Source: Oscillospiraceae bacterium (GTDB taxonomy: Bacteria > Bacillota > Clostridia > Oscillospirales > Acutalibacteraceae). From it: a DNA stretch of 39,198 bases. Positions 7,872-16,150 of the stretch are shown piece after piece. A model generated the notes under the pieces. That model was not told where the DNA came from, searched no databases, and was given only the letters and a program-made list of their open reading frames with translations. The translations under genes and the position numbers were made by a program. Position 1 is the first letter of the stretch; each line of letters begins with the position of its first letter. Location: contig SVOH01000018.1 in the NCBI GenBank assembly GCA_015066515.1, forward strand, positions 1-39,198, read 5' to 3'.

Positions 7872-9122
7872 TCACCTGATATGGCCACTGCCATTGATTA
7901 TATATTTATATGTGGTTAGTTCCTCTAGTCCCATTGGTCCGCGAGCGTGAAGCTTTTGTGTAGATATGCCCATCTCACAACCCAAGCCAAACTCACCACC
8001 ATCGGTAAAGCGAGTAGAAGCATTTACGTATACCGCCGCCGAGTCAACACCGCTTGTGAATTTAAGTATAGCATTATCATCATTTGATATTATTGCTTCA
8101 CTATGCCCTGTTGAGTGAGTCGAAATATGCGCTATAGCCTCGTCAACACCGCTTACACATTTTACAGCGAGAATATAATCTAAAAACTCGGTATCAAAAT
8201 CGGTGTCGCCTGCCGTTTTGCCGTCAACAACGCTTTGTGCTTTGTCATCGAGACGAAGCTCAACGGGGATTTGACCGTTTGCTTTGCGTTCTTTTACAAG
8301 TTTGTCATAAACGCGTGGCAATATTTCTGCTTTAATATCTTCATCAACAAGCAAAACCTCTGCCGCGTTGCAAACGCTGGGGCGACTTGTTTTTGCATTG
8401 TTTATAATGTTTACTGCCATATCTAAATCGGCAGTTTTCTCTACGTAAATATGACATATACCCGTGCCTGTTTGTATACAAGGAACGGTAGCATTATTAA
8501 TACATGCGTTTATAAGTCCTGCGCCGCCACGTGGAATAAGCATATCAACATAGCCGTTGGCTTTCATTAAAGCAGTTGCACTATCCCGTGTAGTATCGGT
8601 TACAAGATTTATTGCATCTTCGCACACACCCGCTTCGCGTAAGCCTTCTCGCAAAGCGGCGACAATAGCAATACCTGAATTTATTGTCTCTTTACCACCG
8701 CGCAGCACACAAACGTTACCGCTTTTAAGAGATAGTGCCGCCGCGTCACTTGTAACGTTTGGGCGACTTTCATATATAATGGCAATAACACCTATCGGCA
8801 CCGAAACACGTGTTATTTTAAGTCCGTCTTCTCTAACGTATTCTTTTAGAGTGTGACCTACAGGGTCGGGCAGCTTTGCCACGTCACGTATACCGTCTGC
8901 CATAGCCTTAACGCGTGCCTCGTTTAGCATAAGACGATCTATCATTACATCGCTTATTACACCGCGTGAATTTTCTACGTCAATAGCGTTAGCGCTAAGA
9001 ATTTTATCGGTGTTTTTTATAAGCGCATTCGCCATTTTTATAAGCGCATTATTCTTTTGCTCGGTAGTAAGCAATGCTACCTGTGTTTTAGCGGTGCGAG
9101 CCGCTGTTAATAAATTTGTCAT
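7872..9122 (-). CDS. proA: Gamma-glutamyl phosphate reductase
   Basis: A 416-residue aldehyde-dehydrogenase-superfamily enzyme that reduces L-glutamyl 5-phosphate to glutamate semialdehyde with NADPH. Landmarks are VPIGVIAIIYESRPNVTSDAAALSLKSGN, given here as the family block near residue 110, the glycine-rich LIPRGGAGLI, and the catalytic-cysteine region SRPSVCNAAEVLL. The C-terminus reads GEFGLGCEMGISTQKLHARGP, typical of ProA. The ATG at 9122 has an AGGGA-type site and lies four bases from the proB stop, so the longer frame that overlaps proB is not used. It is the middle gene of the proline operon. Confidence 0.96.
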   Translation of the reverse strand: MTNLLTAARTAKTQVALLTTEQKNNALIKMANALIKNTDKILSANAIDVENSRGVISDVMIDRLMLNEARVKAMADGIRDVAKLPDPVGHTLKEYVREDGLKITRVSVPIGVIAIIYESRPNVTSDAAALSLKSGNVCVLRGGKETINSGIAIVAALREGLREAGVCEDAINLVTDTTRDSATALMKANGYVDMLIPRGGAGLINACINNATVPCIQTGTGICHIYVEKTADLDMAVNIINNAKTSRPSVCNAAEVLLVDEDIKAEILPRVYDKLVKERKANGQIPVELRLDDKAQSVVDGKTAGDTDFDTEFLDYILAVKCVSGVDEAIAHISTHSTGHSEAIISNDDNAILKFTSGVDSAAVYVNASTRFTDGGEFGLGCEMGISTQKLHARGPMGLEELTTYKYIINGSGHIR

Positions 9123-9126
9123 TATA

Positions 9127-9891
9127 TTACTTCCCTGTAAATTTTGTTCCGACAGCCTTATCTTCAACAATATCGTAAAGACTTGTGGGGTTAGCACCGT
9201 TTGTAATAATCATATCACAGCCGCACGCCATACAAATTTTGGCAGCCTCTAGCTTTGTTACCATACCGCCTGTGCCAAGCGCGGTGCCTTTGCCGCCTGC
9301 AAGTGCCATTATACTGTCGTCAATAACGTTAACCTCTGAAATAAGTTTCGCGTCCTCACACTTGTGTGGGTCAGCAGTATAAAGACCGTCGATATCTGAA
9401 AACAACACAAGCACATCTGCACCGACACTTTCGGCAACAATTGCCGCCAACGTATCGTTATCGCCTATAATAATTTCCTCGGTAGCTACGGTATCATTTT
9501 CATTTATAATAGGAATAGCACCGAGTTCTAAAAGACGGTTTAAGGTGTTGCTGAAATTTTGGTGACGTTCCTCATTTTTAAGGTCTGCGCCCGTCATAAG
9601 CAACTGTGCTACGGTGTGATTATATTCCGAAAAGAGTTTATCGTATGTATACATAAGCTCGCACTGACCTACAGCCGCTGCCGCCTGCTTTGTTGGTATA
9701 TCGGTAGGCTTACTCTTTAGCGAAAGCTTACCAACGCCCATACCAATAGCACCCGACGATACCATAATAACCTCGTCGCCTGCATTCTTTATATCACTTA
9801 TAACCTTGCAAATTTCTTCAACACGACGGATATTAAGATGCCCCGTCGCGTGAGCTAATGTGCTTGTTCCAAGTTTTACTACTATACGCAT
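9127..9891 (-). CDS. proB: Glutamate 5-kinase, short form without PUA domain
   Basis: A 254-residue amino-acid kinase that phosphorylates glutamate with ATP, the first and usually feedback-controlled step of proline synthesis. Signatures are VVKLGTSTL at the N-terminus, VSSGAIGMG, INENDTVAT, LFSDIDGLYTADP and GTGGMVTKLEAAKI. The protein ends right after the kinase domain, so the C-terminal PUA domain found in E. coli-type enzymes is absent; such short forms are known. The ATG at 9891 follows AGGAGA with good spacing. Candidate -10 boxes (ATTATA on the plus strand at 9917-9927) lie upstream. It is first in the proBAC operon and divergent from T-box unit 1. Confidence 0.95.
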   Translation of the reverse strand: MRIVVKLGTSTLAHATGHLNIRRVEEICKVISDIKNAGDEVIMVSSGAIGMGVGKLSLKSKPTDIPTKQAAAAVGQCELMYTYDKLFSEYNHTVAQLLMTGADLKNEERHQNFSNTLNRLLELGAIPIINENDTVATEEIIIGDNDTLAAIVAESVGADVLVLFSDIDGLYTADPHKCEDAKLISEVNVIDDSIMALAGGKGTALGTGGMVTKLEAAKICMACGCDMIITNGANPTSLYDIVEDKAVGTKFTGK

Positions 9892-9970
9892 AATATATCT
9901 CCTAGAAATAATATACATTATATTATACATACCGCGTTTCAAAAAATAAAGACTTTTTTTAAAAAAACTC

Positions 9971-9999
9971 TTGACACACGCGCTTTAACGTGTTAAAAT
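9971..9999 (+). promoter_or_regulatory. Promoter of T-box unit 1
   Basis: TTGACA (9971-9976) and TAAAAT (9994-9999) are exactly 17 bases apart. The -10 overlaps a near-palindrome TTTAACGTGTTAAA, which could be an additional operator. Confidence 0.85.
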
Positions 10000-10007
10000 G
10001 TGAAAAA

Positions 10008-10276
10008 ATTTAAAAAGGCTATGACGAAGACGGCTTAAAATTTGCGTTTTCAGAGAACTGTCGGTTGGTGCAAGACAGCAACAAAAATTTTAAAATGCCC
10101 ATCACTTCCGAGCCGAAGGCCCGAAAAGCATTTGCTTAGTAGATACCTTCCGTGATTGCTGCGTAAAGGCATAGGAATTGTTAGATTCCGAGAGTGGTAG
10201 CCGCAAGGCTGCAATTTGAGTGGTACCGCGAGTGTTTATTATCACCCGTCTCAAAGCTTTGAGACGGGTGTTTTTT
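10008..10276 (+). promoter_or_regulatory. T-box riboswitch, predicted isoleucine specifier ATC
   Basis: The conserved T-box TGAGTGGTACCGCG is at 10217-10230, just before a strong terminator. Stem I starts with GGCT (10017-10020), which pairs with AGCC in CCGAGCC. GAAG pairs with CTTC, and the distal loop has the usual CAGAGA and GGTTGGTGCAA elements. In the specifier loop the 3' strand reads ATC then A immediately before CTTC, which places the specifier at 10101-10103, an isoleucine codon. T-boxes bind uncharged tRNA matching the specifier and permit readthrough. It therefore predicts that the ligase downstream is made when Ile-tRNA charging is low. Confidence 0.88.
10243..10276 (+). terminator. 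T-box 1 terminator
   Basis: CACCCGTCTCAAAG (10243-10256) is the exact inverse of CTTTGAGACGGGTG (10257-10270), followed by six T. It is the intrinsic terminator that competes with the T-box antiterminator. Confidence 0.92.
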
Positions 10277-10320
10277 ATTTTAATTTTGTGCTAAATGCAC
10301 GCAGAAAAGGAGTAGATTTT

Positions 10321-12588
10321 ATGCAAACCAACACAGCCAAAGAACAATTAAGAGAGATTGCCGCGCGAATTAAGGAGATGCGCGAAATTATGGGTTGGTC
10401 TATTGCCGAGATGGCAACAAAAACCGAAGTAAGCGAGCAAGAATATATAGAATATGAAAGCGCAACCGTGGATTTTCCGTTTACCTTTATACACAAATGT
10501 GCCCAAGCCTTTGACGTAGAAATGACACAGCTGCTTGAAGGTCATTCAGCTAAGCTTTCAAGCTATACCGTAACCCGTAAGGGCGGCGGTCAAAAAACAG
10601 CTAAGGAAGACGGTATCGACATCACAAACTTAGCACCTAAATTCAAAGACAAAATCGCCGAGCCATATTTTGTTAGATATGAATATTCGGCTTCACAGCA
10701 AAATAAACCAATTCATCTTACCAAGCACTCAGGTCAGGAATTTGACTTTATCTTAAGCGGCTCGCTTAAAGTACAAATCGGTGAGCACACCGAGATTTTG
10801 CACGAGGGCGACAGCATTTACTATAACTCCTCTACCCCACATGGTATGATTGCTATTGACGGCAAAGACTGCGTATTCTGCGCAGTCGTGCTCCCGGGCG
10901 AAGACACAAAAGAGGACGTTGTAAGAAAGAGTATTGTTTCGGCTAAAAAAAGCGAACAGCTCGTTTGTGAAAAGTTTGTTGAAACCGTGGAAGACGAAAC
11001 AGGCGCTTTGCAGGATATTAAGTTTAAAAACACCGAAAGCTTCAACTTTGGTTTTGACATTGTTGACGGCATCGCGGATAAATACCCCGAAAAGCTTGCA
11101 ATGCTTCATCTTGACAAGAATAAGGTTGAGCGCCGCTTTACATTTAAAGATATAAAGCGTGCATCAAACCAGGTTGCAAACTACTTCACCTCTCTTGGTA
11201 TCAAACGAGGTGATAAGGTAATGCTGGTGCTTAAGCGTCATTACCAGTTCTGGTTCTGTATGACAGCTCTTCACAAGCTTGGCGCTGTGGCAATTCCTGC
11301 TACCAATCAGCTTAAAGACCACGACTTTGAATACCGCTATAAAGCCGCAGGCGTAAAGGCGCTTGTTTGTACCGCCGACGGCGATACTGCCGAAATCGCC
11401 GAAAGAGCCGCTAAAAACTGTGATTGCGTAGAGCAGCTTATTATGGTAGGTGGCTCACGCGAGGGCTGGCACGACTTTGACAGTGAATATAAGCTTTATT
11501 CAGGCAAATTTGACCGACCGGAAGGCGCATCAGCAGGCAACGATGCCGCTCTTATGTTCTTTACCTCGGGTACTACCGGTAATCCTAAAATGGCAGCTCA
11601 CGCGCACACATATGCTCTTGGTCATTTTGTAACTGCAAAATATTGGCACTGCTGTGAGCGTGACGGACTGCACCTAACCATCTCTGACACGGGTTGGGGC
11701 AAATCCCTTTGGGGCAAGCTTTACGGCCAATGGCTTTGCGAGGGCGCTGTATTTGTTTACGACTTTGACCGCTTTGACGCATCGGATATTTTGCCAATGT
11801 TTGCAAACTATGGAATAACTACCTTCTGCGCACCGCCAACTATGCTTCGTATGCTTATAAAGGAAGACCTTTCAAAGTATGACCTTTCTTCTATTCACCA
11901 TATGACAACCGCAGGCGAAGCGCTTAACCCCGAAGTGTTTAAGCAATTTGAAAAAGCTACAGGACTTCAGATTATGGAGGGCTTTGGCCAGACCGAAACA
12001 ACCCTTACTATCGCAAACCTGCGTGGCACAACACCAAAAATCGGTGCTATGGGTAAGGCTTCACCTCAATACGATGTTGACATAGTTGACCCCGACGGCA
12101 ACCCCGTTGCTGACGGTGAGGTTGGCGAAATCGTCGTTCATACAAAAGATGGCGTTCCATGTGGATTGTTTAAAGAATACTATCTTGACGGCGAAAGAAC
12201 AGCGGAAGCTTGGCACGACGGTATGTATCACACAGGCGATACCGCTTGGCGTGATGAGGACGGATATTTCTGGTACGTAAGCCGTATTGATGACGTTATC
12301 AAGTCATCAGGCTACCGCATTGGACCGTTCGAGATCGAAAGCGTTATTATGGAGCTTCCATACGTTCTTGAGTGTGGCGTATCAGCAGCACCCGATGAGG
12401 TTCGCGGTCAGATAGTAAAGGCAAGCATCGTGCTTACCAAGGGCACCGAGCCTACCGAAGAACTCAAAAAAGAAATTCAGCAGTATGTTAAAACACATAC
12501 CGCTCCTTACAAATACCCCCGTCTTGTAGTATTCCGTGACGAATTGCCCAAGACAATAAGCGGAAAAATCCAGCGTAACAAACTGTAA
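10321..12588 (+). CDS. HTH-cupin-AMP-forming acyl-CoA ligase fusion (Ile T-box unit)
   Basis: A 755-residue protein, ATG behind AAGGAG. Residues about 9-65 are an XRE helix-turn-helix (IKEMREIMGWSIAEMATKTE...). Residues about 115-193 are a cupin (HSGQEFDFILSG, GDSIYYNSSTPHGM). Residues about 235-755 form an AMP-forming acyl-CoA ligase with FFTSGTTGNPK (413-423), GFGQTET, YHTGDTAWRDEDGYFWYVSR, and the catalytic Lys749 in SGKIQR. The class activates a carboxylate to acyl-CoA through an acyl-adenylate. Given the Ile-type T-box and the VOR/IlvE genes downstream, the substrate may be 2-methylbutyrate; this is inference. The N-terminal layout is that of HTH-cupin regulators, so binding to DNA or a small ligand is possible. 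It is closely paralogous to the next ligase. Confidence 0.88.
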   Translation: MQTNTAKEQLREIAARIKEMREIMGWSIAEMATKTEVSEQEYIEYESATVDFPFTFIHKCAQAFDVEMTQLLEGHSAKLSSYTVTRKGGGQKTAKEDGIDITNLAPKFKDKIAEPYFVRYEYSASQQNKPIHLTKHSGQEFDFILSGSLKVQIGEHTEILHEGDSIYYNSSTPHGMIAIDGKDCVFCAVVLPGEDTKEDVVRKSIVSAKKSEQLVCEKFVETVEDETGALQDIKFKNTESFNFGFDIVDGIADKYPEKLAMLHLDKNKVERRFTFKDIKRASNQVANYFTSLGIKRGDKVMLVLKRHYQFWFCMTALHKLGAVAIPATNQLKDHDFEYRYKAAGVKALVCTADGDTAEIAERAAKNCDCVEQLIMVGGSREGWHDFDSEYKLYSGKFDRPEGASAGNDAALMFFTSGTTGNPKMAAHAHTYALGHFVTAKYWHCCERDGLHLTISDTGWGKSLWGKLYGQWLCEGAVFVYDFDRFDASDILPMFANYGITTFCAPPTMLRMLIKEDLSKYDLSSIHHMTTAGEALNPEVFKQFEKATGLQIMEGFGQTETTLTIANLRGTTPKIGAMGKASPQYDVDIVDPDGNPVADGEVGEIVVHTKDGVPCGLFKEYYLDGERTAEAWHDGMYHTGDTAWRDEDGYFWYVSRIDDVIKSSGYRIGPFEIESVIMELPYVLECGVSAAPDEVRGQIVKASIVLTKGTEPTEELKKEIQQYVKTHTAPYKYPRLVVFRDELPKTISGKIQRNKL

Positions 12589-12605
12589 TATTTCAATTTA
12601 AAATA

Positions 12606-12634
12606 TTGACAAAACGTTTAAGTTGTGATATACT
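12606..12634 (+). promoter_or_regulatory. Promoter of T-box unit 2
   Basis: TTGACA (12606-12611) and TATACT (12629-12634) are 17 bases apart, starting 17 bases after the first ligase stop. No convincing terminator separates them, only a weak AATATTT/AAATATT pairing, so some readthrough from unit 1 is possible. Confidence 0.8.
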
Positions 12635-12642
12635 ATCATAAA

Positions 12643-12922
12643 TTTTTAAAGACTTTGACGAAGAGGGCATACTCCAACGCTTTTTTCAGAGAGATAACGG
12701 TTGGTGAAAGTTATCAAAAGTAGGTTTATGTTTGTAGCTTCCGAGTCGGGAGAAAGAAAGTTATTTTAACAAGTAGAATTTCCCCGTATTGCTGCGTAAA
12801 AGCATAGGAATTGTCAGATTCCGAGAGTGGTGACCTTTTTGGTTGCAATTTGAGTGGTACCGCGGATGACTGAATCAGCAGCATTCGTCTCAAAGTCATA
12901 ACTTTGGGGCGAGTGCTTTTTT
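12643..12922 (+). promoter_or_regulatory. T-box riboswitch, predicted valine specifier GTA
   Basis: T-box motif TGAGTGGTACCGCGG at 12851-12865. Stem I begins with GACT (12651-12654), pairing with AGTC in CCGAGTC. GAAG pairs with CTTC, and GCATA pairs with TATGT above the specifier loop. The 3' loop strand has GTA then G directly before CTTC, placing the specifier at 12734-12736, a valine codon. Its 3' half is nearly the same as T-box 1 (for example GCATAGGAATTGT, AGATTCCGAGAGTGGT), so leader and gene were probably duplicated together. Low charging of tRNA-Val should turn on the ligase-VOR-IlvE transcript. Confidence 0.87.
12881..12922 (+). terminator. T-box 2 terminator
   Basis: GCATTCGTCTCAAAG (12881-12895) pairs with CTTTGGGGCGAGTGC (12902-12916), using some G-U pairs, followed by six T. 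Confidence 0.88.
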
Positions 12923-12950
12923 AGTCCCCAGTAGGAAGGATTTGTAAATT

Positions 12951-15239
12951 ATGGAACAAATTACCGCGCTTGATTACAAAATTCAGGAGATGGCAAGCCG
13001 TATTAAAGATCTTCGTGAGCTCGAAGGTCTTACCACGGCACAGATGGCTGTCAAAACCGACGTCAGCGAGGCAGAATATATAGAGTGTGAATCGGGCAAA
13101 AGCGACTTAAACTTTGCTTTTATCTACCGTTGCGCATTGGCGCTTAACGTAAATGTTACCGATATTATCGAGGGTTACAGCCCTAAGCTTGCAAGCTATA
13201 CCGTAACTCGTGCAGGTAGCGGTCAAAAGGTATCTCAGGCACACGGTATGACATATTATAACTTGGCATATGCTTTCCGTGACAGAATTGCCGAACCGCT
13301 TTTTGTAAACAGCGTTTATGACGAAAGTGCACAGCAAAAAGACATTGAGCTTACCACCCACGCAGGTCAGGAATGTGACATTGTAATTGAGGGTAACTTG
13401 ATGGTTCAGGTTGGTGAGCACCGCGAGGTATTAGGACCCGGTGACAGCATTTATTTCGATAGTGACACACCTCACGGTATGATAGCCGTAAACGGCAAGG
13501 ACTGTAAGTTCTACGCTATTGTTCTTAATCCTACAGGAGAAGAAATTCCTGAGCTTACCACAGCTACCAAGATTGAAGACCGCCGTGTTTCTGCAAGAGA
13601 TAAGAAAAACCGTATCTACCGCAATTATATTGATACGGTTGAAGATGAAAACGGCACACCAACTTCGATTACATTTAAAAACGCCGATAAATTTAACTTT
13701 GCATTTGACTTGGTTGACGCTCTTGCTGAAAAAGAGCCAGACAAGCTTGCAATGTTACATATTTCAAAAGACAAAACCGAACGCCGCTTTACCTTTAAGG
13801 ATATGAAAAAGGCATCCAATCAGGTTGCTAACTACTTCAAATCTATTGGTATTAAAAAGGGCGACCGCGTAATGCTTGTTCTTAAGCGCCATTACCAATT
13901 CTGGTTCTCAATGTTAGCGCTTAACAAGCTTGGCGCTATTGCAATTCCTGCTCCAAATCAGTTGCTTGTTCACGACTTTGAATACCGCTTTAATGCTGCG
14001 GGCATATCAGCCATTGTTTGCACCGCTGACGGTGATACCGCAGCACAGGTAGATATTGCGGCAGAAAATTGCGACACACTTAAGCACAAGCTTATTGTAA
14101 ACGGCACACGTGACGGTTGGCGCAGCTTTGACGAAGAATACACCCTATTTAGTTCTAAATTTGAGCGCACCGAAGATTCCCCCTGTGGCGACGATTTGTT
14201 ACTTATGTTCTTTACATCCGGCACTACGGGCTATCCAAAGATTGCCGCTCACAATCACAAGTATCCATTAGGTCACTTCCATACAGCAAAATACTGGCAC
14301 AACGTTGACCCCGATGGACTTCACTTTACCATATCCGAAACGGGTTGGGCAAAATCAATGTGGGGCAAACTTTACGGCCAATGGCTATGCGAAGCCGCAA
14401 CCTTTGTTTACGATTTCGACCGTTTTGACGCGGCAGATATTTTGCCAATGTTTGCAAAATACAAGATAACAACCTTCTGCGCACCGCCTACCATGCTTCG
14501 TATGATGATTAAGCAGGACATTTCAAAGTATGATTTTTCTTCTGTTCAGCATATGACTACCGCGGGCGAAGCACTTAACCCCGAGGTTTACCGTCAATTT
14601 GAAAAGGCAACGGGACTACAGATAATCGAAGGCTTTGGTCAAACCGAGAGCACTATGATTATCGGTAATTTGGTTGGCGCTTCTCACAAAATCGGTTCTA
14701 TGGGCAAACCCGCCCCGATTTACGACGTACATATAGTTGACCCCGACGGCAATGACGTTCCCGACGGTGAAACGGGCGAAATCGTTGTAAATGTAGCTAA
14801 TGGCGCTCCTTGCGGCCTATTTACAGGCTACTACCGTGACGAAGAAAAAACCCGCGAGGTTTGGCACGACGGCTATTACCACACAGGCGATACCGCTTGG
14901 CGTGATGAGGACGGCTTCTATTGGTATGTTGGCCGCGTTGATGACGTTATCAAGTCCTCGGGCTACCGCATTGGACCCTTTGAAATTGAAAACGTTATTA
15001 TGGAGTTACCTTACGTTCTTGAATGCGGCGTATCGGCCGCACCCGATGAAGTTCGCGGTCAGGTTGTAAAGGCAAGCATTGTGCTGGTTGACGGCACTGA
15101 AGGCACCGAAGAGCTTAAAAAGGAAATTCAGGAATACGTTAAAAAGCATACAGCACCTTACAAATATCCTCGTATTGTTGTATTCCGCGACAGCCTTCCA
15201 AAAACTGTTAGTGGCAAAATACAGCGAAATAAATTATAA
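12951..15239 (+). CDS. HTH-cupin-AMP-forming acyl-CoA ligase fusion (Val T-box unit)
   Basis: A 762-residue paralogue of the preceding ligase with the same order: XRE helix-turn-helix (about 13-70, IKDLRELEGLTTAQMAVKTD), cupin (about 120-200, HAGQECDIVIEG and GDSIYFDSDTPHGM) and AMP-forming ligase (about 240-762, FFTSGTTGYPK, GFGQTES, YHTGDTAWRDEDGFYWYVGR, catalytic Lys756 in SGKIQR). The C-terminal 90 residues differ from the first copy at only a handful of positions; the HTH and cupin differ more. The ATG follows a GGAAGGA about 10 bases away. As the first gene of the Val T-box transcript, ahead of VOR and IlvE, it probably activates isobutyrate or a similar branched acid; the substrate is not shown by sequence. 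Confidence 0.88.
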   Translation: MEQITALDYKIQEMASRIKDLRELEGLTTAQMAVKTDVSEAEYIECESGKSDLNFAFIYRCALALNVNVTDIIEGYSPKLASYTVTRAGSGQKVSQAHGMTYYNLAYAFRDRIAEPLFVNSVYDESAQQKDIELTTHAGQECDIVIEGNLMVQVGEHREVLGPGDSIYFDSDTPHGMIAVNGKDCKFYAIVLNPTGEEIPELTTATKIEDRRVSARDKKNRIYRNYIDTVEDENGTPTSITFKNADKFNFAFDLVDALAEKEPDKLAMLHISKDKTERRFTFKDMKKASNQVANYFKSIGIKKGDRVMLVLKRHYQFWFSMLALNKLGAIAIPAPNQLLVHDFEYRFNAAGISAIVCTADGDTAAQVDIAAENCDTLKHKLIVNGTRDGWRSFDEEYTLFSSKFERTEDSPCGDDLLLMFFTSGTTGYPKIAAHNHKYPLGHFHTAKYWHNVDPDGLHFTISETGWAKSMWGKLYGQWLCEAATFVYDFDRFDAADILPMFAKYKITTFCAPPTMLRMMIKQDISKYDFSSVQHMTTAGEALNPEVYRQFEKATGLQIIEGFGQTESTMIIGNLVGASHKIGSMGKPAPIYDVHIVDPDGNDVPDGETGEIVVNVANGAPCGLFTGYYRDEEKTREVWHDGYYHTGDTAWRDEDGFYWYVGRVDDVIKSSGYRIGPFEIENVIMELPYVLECGVSAAPDEVRGQVVKASIVLVDGTEGTEELKKEIQEYVKKHTAPYKYPRIVVFRDSLPKTVSGKIQRNKL

Positions 15240-15252
15240 TCAGTGATACATA

Positions 15253-15918
15253 ATGAATAAATTTAAGCGATTAACATTACTTTGCGGGCATTACGGCAGC
15301 GGCAAAACAAATGTTGCCGTAAACCTTGCATTTTACTTAAAAGAGCAGTATAATAACGTGGTTGTAGCCGACCTTGATATTGTAAATCCGTATTTTCGCA
15401 CAAAAGACAGTATAGATGATTTCAAGGCTCGCGGCATAGAGCTTATATGCTCCCAGTATGCCAACACCAACGTTGATATACCTGCTTTACCCGCTAATAT
15501 GTACCGACTTACAGCCGATAAAGACATTACCGCTGTAATCGACGTTGGCGGCGACGACCGCGGTGCTTATGCCCTGGGTCGCCTTGTTCCCGAAATAAAA
15601 GCCGAAAATAATTTTGATATGTTAATGGTTATTAACGGCTACCGCCCACTTACCCCCGACGCAGAATCTACCATTGAGGTTATGCGCGAGATAGAAACCG
15701 CGTGCGGACTTAAATTTACGGGGCTTGTAAACAATTCAAACATCGGCGAAGAAACCACCGCCGAAGATATAATTAAATCCATAGGCTATGCAAATGAAGT
15801 GTCGCAAGCATCGGGTTTACCTATTGTAATGACCAGCGTAAAGCGTGAGCTTTATGACGGGCTCAAGAACAAAATAGATAACCTTTTGCCCATGACACTG
15901 CAAGCAAAACCTGTTTAA
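15253..15918 (+). CDS. P-loop ATPase of the ParA/MinD/CobQ type
   Basis: A 221-residue NTPase. GHYGSGKT (residues 12-19) is a Walker A motif, followed by VVVADLDIVNPYFR, a Walker-A'-like acidic stretch typical of the SIMIBI class, and AVIDVGGDDRG as Walker B. There is no partner-binding or DNA-binding domain. The gene begins 13 bases after the ligase stop with a poor ribosome site, suggesting coupled translation. It lies between the ligase and the VOR ferredoxin. ATPases of this class include iron-sulphur carrier and cofactor insertion proteins, so a role in assembling or activating the VOR complex is a reasonable guess only. Confidence 0.78.
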   Translation: MNKFKRLTLLCGHYGSGKTNVAVNLAFYLKEQYNNVVVADLDIVNPYFRTKDSIDDFKARGIELICSQYANTNVDIPALPANMYRLTADKDITAVIDVGGDDRGAYALGRLVPEIKAENNFDMLMVINGYRPLTPDAESTIEVMREIETACGLKFTGLVNNSNIGEETTAEDIIKSIGYANEVSQASGLPIVMTSVKRELYDGLKNKIDNLLPMTLQAKPV

Positions 15919-15933
15919 TAAAGGAGAATGAAT

Positions 15934-16140
15934 ATGGCAAAATTAACCTTTAAAACCGACAAGTGTAAAGGCTGCGGACTTTGCGTTGACGCATGCCCAA
16001 AGGGTCTTATTAAACTTGCCAATGACAAAATCAACCAAAAGGGCTATCACCCTGCAGAAATCACCGACGAATCAGCTTGCGTTGGTTGTGCTGCTTGCGC
16101 TATGATGTGCCCCGACTGCATTATCAAGGTAGAAAGGTGA
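15934..16140 (+). CDS. vorD: 2-oxoacid:ferredoxin oxidoreductase, ferredoxin-like delta subunit
   Basis: A 68-residue protein with two 4Fe-4S motifs: CKGCGLCVDACP (Cys11, 14, 17, 21) and CVGCAACAMMCP. This is the delta subunit that passes electrons between the catalytic core and free ferredoxin. The ATG at 15934 lies seven bases after AAGGAG; the ATG at 15928 is too close to that site. It directly precedes the alpha subunit, the usual order in four-subunit VOR/KOR operons. The D name follows one common convention; subunit letters vary between databases. Confidence 0.9.
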   Translation: MAKLTFKTDKCKGCGLCVDACPKGLIKLANDKINQKGYHPAEITDESACVGCAACAMMCPDCIIKVER

Positions 16141-16150
16141 GTGAACACTA

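Noticed and set aside
10008-10276. Reading the unit 1 specifier as CAT (His) or TCA (Ser)
   Set aside because: The helix register shared by all three leaders puts the codon one purine before the CTTC/TTCC strand, giving ATC, GTA and CTC, which also fits the gene content.
10216-10320. Upstream extension of the first HTH-cupin ligase
   Set aside because: The extra residues would be read from the T-box antiterminator and terminator; the ATG at 10321 has the proper ribosome site.
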